NCBI GenBank assembly: GCA_030765065.1
Contig: CM060979.1
Coordinates: 19,683,001-19,747,000, forward strand
DNA: 64,000 nt
Reading direction: 5' to 3'
From: Deroplatys truncata
Taxonomy: Eukaryota; Arthropoda; Insecta; Mantodea; Mantidae
How positions within the stretch are numbered: the first letter of the stretch is position 1; every line of letters begins with the position of its first letter. A program made the translations under genes and the position numbers. Of the stretch, positions 52,401-59,428 are shown piece after piece. The notes beneath the pieces were generated by a model. It ran no database searches and had not been told where the DNA came from. It worked only from the letters and a program-made list of their open reading frames with translations.

Positions 52401-55400
52401 TACAAAAAATAAAAAAGCTGGTGGACAGGGGTAGAAAAAATTATGGCGAAGATAGGAATGGAAGATATTTGGAGAGCAGGAGAAAGAAATAGCAACAGCT
52501 TCTGGATAACAGTAAGAAACAGAGTGGAGGACATAGAAAGACAAGAGATTTGCGGAAGCTTAGAGAATAAAAAATCACTAAGGTTCTACAGGTTAGTAAA
52601 AAGGAAATGGGGAAGAGAAGGGTATGTGGATTATTGTAATAGAGCGGAAAAAGAAGCATTTGCATGAATGAGAACAGGATCAAAGTGCCTGAGAGGGCTA
52701 AGAGGCAGAAAAAGCGGAATTTGTGAACTATGCGGAGGCAGTGAAAGCACAGAGCATTATATGACAGGATGCAAAGAATTAGCGGAACGGAGACAAAAAG
52801 TATGGGAGGAAAAATGGAAAAAAAATCTGATGTGTTACACTCACATGACTTTCTCTACTCTTGTACAAACTATTTTTACAAACGCTTATTCTCCATCTAC
52901 TTCATGTTAATCGAGATAAACATTTGCAGACTCTATCTTATTGCTAATTTTCTTGTAGATGTAAGGGGAATATATATTTACAAGGGCAATATAGAAAAAC
53001 AGTAGCCTTTAAGCACATACATATCTCTTAATAGCTGGTTGCTAGGTGCAGCACCATTCCCTTTCCCACAGATTAATACTCTTTGCATATCCAAGACAAA
53101 AAAAATGAATAACGAATTCTCATTTGAAAAAATAAGTGTTTAAAAATTTAAGGGAATAACAAGCAATATCTCGAAAATGGTTTACTCAACAAAAAAAATG
53201 TATGTGACATAAATTGTGTATTTTAACGCGCTCTACATTTTTTGTGTAGTAAAATTTTGTCTATCTCTTATGGTTTACCAGTTATGCAAAGGTCGTTCAC
53301 AATGAAGAATACTTTTGGAGACATTCCCAGGAAATTCAAGATATACATTTTATTTGTCATAAAAATATCTTAAACATATGATATTTTAATCAAAATTGTT
53401 AGAGCCATTTTTGAGAAAATTAAAATTTTCGAAAAATGTTCCATTTAAACGGTACTCTGGGGTGGGGGGATTTTCTTGAAAACCTTCGTGTCATATCTCT
53501 AGAAGACACTGAACATAAATACCAAGTTTGGTGTTTATCCGACTGTTCGTTTCTGAGTTATGCTGTTCACAGACAGACACACGGACATGTTTCCAAAAAT
53601 GCTTTTTTTGTATTCAGGGGATCTCAAAACATGTATTTCCGGTGAAATCTCGGTATCGAATTTTTGGGTGGAATACAATACTTCCCCTACTTACTATACG
53701 TAGTAGAGAAAGTAAAAATGGATGGAAAAATAGTAGCAATTAAAATGTTGACAAGAAAAGAAGGAAGGAAACATAAGAATATGGGGGAGTTCTTAAAGAA
53801 AGTAAAGGAGAAATGGATTACAAAAGTAAGAGGGATAAGAAAGGTAGAAGGGCAAACAGAGGATGGATCATAGGTGATTAAGGATAGCAAGGGCTGCTCA
53901 GCTGAGCCATAAGGCCGGGGTGCCAGGCAAAACGAGAAGTATAGGAAGAACATAGCTGGCAAGAAAATTTGTATATAAGTTAAGTTAGTTTATAAAAGGA
54001 ATATTGTAAAAAAGGATTGAATATTAAAGATGTACAAATAAAGTTTATTCATTCATTCATCCATCTACATCTTGACAATTGGGATAAACTTTCATCACGC
54101 ATTTTGTTTTAGATATAAGGATACAGTAGATTAAAGCAAGTTGTTATGATGCCTAGAAATTCATGTTCTTTGCATGATCACGGGAGGAGCTGATCAGTGT
54201 AAAAGTGCAGTTAAAAGCATGCTTCCCTTGTAGCTGTGAATTTATGCTGATAAAATTAATGATAAAAATATAAGTTGCACCCATCAAATTTACCGGTACT
54301 CAGAAAAATCCGTCCATGAAGAGCATTTTATTTTGAAGTTAGCAATCCAAAGCCAGCTTCCTATATTAGCTGCATGTCAAGATAATGCTTATTTGAACTT
54401 ATCTTTTAGCAAAAGGTGCTGCTATGAACCAAAGCTTTTAAGTCGACTGTCCAACTGTCCTGCCTGTTTTGTTTATCATGTCACCATGTGATACAAAACA
54501 TACACCATGTTCAGCTAAGTGATAAGGAAGAAATCTTTTTTATTTATGTTAAGTTTTACCTTCAGTTACACTTGTAAGATCTTTAAAATGACAATAAGGG
54601 ATACTCGTTGCCCACCTCCCAGTTTTCAAGGCCACAAGTGTAGTGTGTGTCCGGCATGTCCTTCTGGTGTCCGCTTTTTCAGGCCTTGTCCTGCTATCCT
54701 CCAGGCATTTGAAAATATATCAAAATATCCAGCATTTTAAAGTTATATGACTAATGGAAGTTAAACCTTCACAAAAATGCATATTCATATTTTTATGAGA
54801 AAAGGCAGTTTTAAAAATACCGCTATTTATCATTGCCTGGCTCAAACTCAAGTGTTGAAAGAGTTTTCTCTATAATGAGTATTCAGTGGTCAAACAAAAC
54901 AAATAGATTGAAGGGAATACTACAGAGTGAGCCAAAAAACTCTGAACCGCCTGCGCGGTGTTTTTCCTGTCCGCGTCCTCAGCGCTCGTTGCCATCTGCC
55001 GCTATCGTAGAAAGGCACGGATGAAACCATACAACACTTTTAAAACCACTTTTAAAGGCTGTACTTACCAATTCTATGAAGGGAGATGCTGAAATTGGAT
55101 ACCGTTGTTGTCCATACATTTTTGGCACCTCTTTAGGAAACTATCGTCGTAGTTCACGTTGAGAAATTTCCTGGCAGATATTTTTTTTTAATTCTTCCAG
55201 GGTGTGTGGGTTTGTCTTGTACACTTTGTTTTTAATTACCCCGGAGGGGTATTTTATCAACAATATTACCGGCTGCACGGTATTTTTCCACAGGGCGTGT
55301 GGAAATATGATAAAAACATGATAACGCACTGCTGCTATAAACAAAGTCACCCTGCTGTGCAGCTTGAAGTGCAGTATTGAGTTGACGGTGATGCGATGTA

Positions 55401-58400
55401 GTTCAGTTATTACGAGTTATTTATTATTTTGTCCTGTACTTAGTCACAAAGTATATTATGTGCTTTCTACTGCACAGCGTGTATTTATTTATGATTCGTA
55501 TGTGTTAACTCGGTCAGCTCACCAAGTGAAAGTACGATTTGCAGAAAGATTTCCAGGTGTAAAAGTTCTAGGCCGTACAACAAACCATGAACTTTGCAGT
55601 AAATTTCAGGCCACAGGAAGTGTTCAGGCTAAGATCTAAAAGACAGCGTTCGGTTCTTACAGAAGAAACATTAGACGACATCGGTCATGATGGATAGTTT
55701 CCTAAAGAGGTGCCAAAAATGTATGGACGATGACGGTAGCCAGTTTCAGCATCTCTTTTCATAAAGTTAGCAAGTAAAACCTTTAAAAGTTGTTTTAAAA
55801 ATGTTGTATGGTTTCATCCGTGCCTTTCTATGTAAGCGGCAGATGGCAATGAGCGCTGAAAACGCGGACACGAAAAACACCGCGCAGGCGGTTCAGAGTC
55901 TTTTGGCTCACCCTGTACTTGTTCAATACAATTTAAAAAAAAAAATATATAGTTTGCTTGTTAATGATGCTGTCAATTGCCAGGATCATATCAACACTGC
56001 CGGTGTGCTGGAATTTCATCCCGCAGGAGTTCTTTTACATGTTAGTAAATCCACTGACATAGGGCTGTCACATTTAAGCATACATCAAAATCACACTCAC
56101 TTCTCCTTAAACGAATTGCATCTAATGAAAAATATCATTCTCAATGAAGAAAAAGAGTATTTGTTAATTAGTTCTCTACTTTTGTGTGTTCTAATTTGAA
56201 AATTAAAAGAGAAACACAAAACAAAAATCTGATGTGCTACATTGACATGACTTTCTCTAACCTGTATCATTTATTAGTGGGTACACAAACTATCATTACG
56301 AAAGCTTATTTTTCTACCTACTGCATTTTAATCCAAATAAACCTTTACAGAAACAGCTACATTACACTTTTCATTGTATAAAAAGGAAATAACAATAGTC
56401 AAATGTTTAAGAACTAGATGCTATATGCTGGCCTTAAAATTCCATACTCAAATTAAATTGAGTTTTATTTATGGATGCTCTTGAAAGACCGATAATTTTG
56501 CTCAGAGGCCTTTTTATCAGGCTTGAGGTTCTTTTACGTGCCATAAATCTACAACACGGGACCACTGGCTTTACTTCTCTTCCGAAGGAAGCTATGCTAA
56601 GGATTTTTATGCCTGAAAAAATCCATCGCCCTCTGCCGGGTTAGAACCCACGACCTCGGGAACTAGAAGCTAGCATGATAACCACTACACCACATAGCAA
56701 GAAATAGCTGAAACTCATAGCGTAAGTATTGAACCATTAATAATGGATATCTCGGAGATGGCTGATGCCACAAAAAAGTTATTTGAAATAAATTGTGTGT
56801 TTTAAAGAGATCTACATTTCTTGTGATTTATGTTTTTGCCTATCGCTTAACCTTTACCAGTTATACAAGATTATACCAAATTCATTCCGAATGAAGAGGA
56901 CTTCAAAGGCCATACCTAGAAAATTCAAGATATACATTATATTTATGATGTAAATATCTTCAATATATGGTATTTTAATCAAAATCATTAAGTCGTTTTT
57001 CTAGAAAACAAAAAATTTTTAAAAAATGTTCCATGTAAAGGGTAGTTTGGGTTAAGAGGATTTTCTTGAAAATCTTGTCACATCTTTGGAAGGTACTAAA
57101 CTTAAATACCAAGTTTGGTGTTGATTCGACTTTGCGTTTTAAGTTATCCTCTTTGTAGACACATGAGCACACAGACACACACATGGACCCTTTTCTAAAA
57201 ATTTGTTTTACTCACAGGGCCTCAAAACATATATTTCTAGTGAAATTTAGGTATCAAAATTTTGGGAGGAATGCAACACCTTTACCTACTATGTATGTGA
57301 TAGAGAAAGTAAAAATGGAATAGAAAGATTGTGCTACAGTGGAGGGTAAAGGAGCAAAGTGCTAGGCAGCAGACTTCATTTGGAGACCTGTTTGAGATCT
57401 ATCACACCCTATGTTCACATTAGGCTACTAAAATCAGTGAGTCAATGCTTCCAGTATCATGTATGCAACATTTCAGAAAATAAGTTATATTGGTTGTTTT
57501 TATATCAAGTTTTAAACTCTATAACATACTCACACAGCTGTACAGGGATTTAAATCCTGTTTCTGAGGTAGCCATGAGGGTATTTAATTAGGACGCCAAT
57601 GGGTTAAGAAAAATCTGATGTGTTACACTCACATGACTTTCTCTACTCTTGTACAAACTATTTTTACAAATGCTTATGCTCCATCTACTTCATGTTAATC
57701 GAGATAAACATTTGCAGACTCTTATCTTATTGCTAATTTTCTTGTAGATGTAAGGGGAATATATATTTACAAGGGCAATATAGAAATACAGTAGCCTTTA
57801 AGCACATACATATCTCTTAATAGCTGGTTGCTAGGTGCAGCACCATTCTCTTTCCCACAGATTAATACTCTTTGCATATACAACACAAAAAAAAAAATGA
57901 ATAACGAATTCCCATTCGAGAAAATAAGTATTGAAAAATTTAAGGGAATAACAAATAATATCTCAAAGATGGTTCACTTAACAAAAAAAATGTATATGAC
58001 ATAAATTGTGTATCATTCTGTGTGAAAGTAGGAGTAGGATTGGTGACAAAAGAACTAAATCAAAGGAAGGGGCTACGACAAGGATGTAAATTAAGTCCAG
58101 TGTTATTTAATCTGTACATTGATGATATTCTCACTGAGATAGGAAGGAATAATATCAATCCCTGGGTTATTATTCGCTGATGATTTAGTGATAGGATCAG
58201 TTTCAACGATTGGTCTGAAGCAGTCCCTACAGCAAATGAATAAATACTGCGATGAGTGGAATTTGAAAGTAAATCAAGAGAAGACTCAAATTATAGTGTT
58301 TAAGAAAGGTGCCAAACTGAGCAAGTATGAAAAGTGGAAGAATGGAGAGAAGGAATATAAAGTGGTCAGAGACTGTATATATTTAGGGGTTAAAATGGAT

Positions 58401-59388
58401 GGGGGTGGAAAATGGGAGAAACAGAAGAAACTGGTATTGACAAAGGGGAAAGGGGCAATGGCAGCGATTAGAGGGTGCAAATATAGAATACCAGATATAA
58501 ATGTTAAATGGCTAGAGAAAATATATAACACAGTAGTTGAAGCAAAAATGTTATATGGTAGTGAAATATGGGGAGTAGAACGAGGCTGGGAAGAGATAGA
58601 TATGGTACATAGGAGTTTCTGCAGAGAAGTGTTAGGCCTGCCAAATGCTACAGTTAAGGAATTTGCTCTAATTGAAATGCAGAGAGTGGGGGGGGGGAAA
58701 GGGGTAATAATGGAGAGAGCTCTTAAATATTGGTACAGACTATTAAATTTAGAAGAGAAGAACTTGTTGAGGCAGTGTTTGGAATTCCAAGAAAGGAGCT
58801 TGAAGAAGAATGGGTGGAGTTATAGTATACAGACTAATTTGGAAAATAGTGGTCTAGGGGAAATCTGGAGAAGGAGGGAAAATAATGTTAAGGGTTTCTG
58901 GAAAGAAGCTAGGCAGAGGTTTGAAGATATAGAGATACAAAATTTATTTAGCAACATTGGGAACAAAAGTTCCTTGGAATCATATATATATTAATAAAAA
59001 ATGTATGGGCTAGAGAACAGTATGTGGATAACACAAATAAGGAACAAAGAGAAAGTATTGCCTGGGCACGAGCAGGTGTATGGAGATTAATAGGAATGAG
59101 AAATGGGTTCCCACAGAATCAGTGCCCAATATGTGGGGAAAGAGAAGATTTAGAGCATATCGTTTTTGACTGTAAAGGTACACAACATTGGAGAAAGGTA
59201 GCTATAAATGGGAAATGGGTAAATCGGGACAGGAAAGTAGCTTTAAGCAAGATTTTTAACAAGGTTAGTAAAAAGGTAGGAGAATACTTGTCCAAAGTTA
59301 AAAAGAAATGGTTATGGACAATAAAAAGAGATGTAATTAATTTCATCAAGTGATGTTAAGTTTTGTAATTATATTATTATTATTAGTA

Positions 59389-59428
<40 letters not shown>

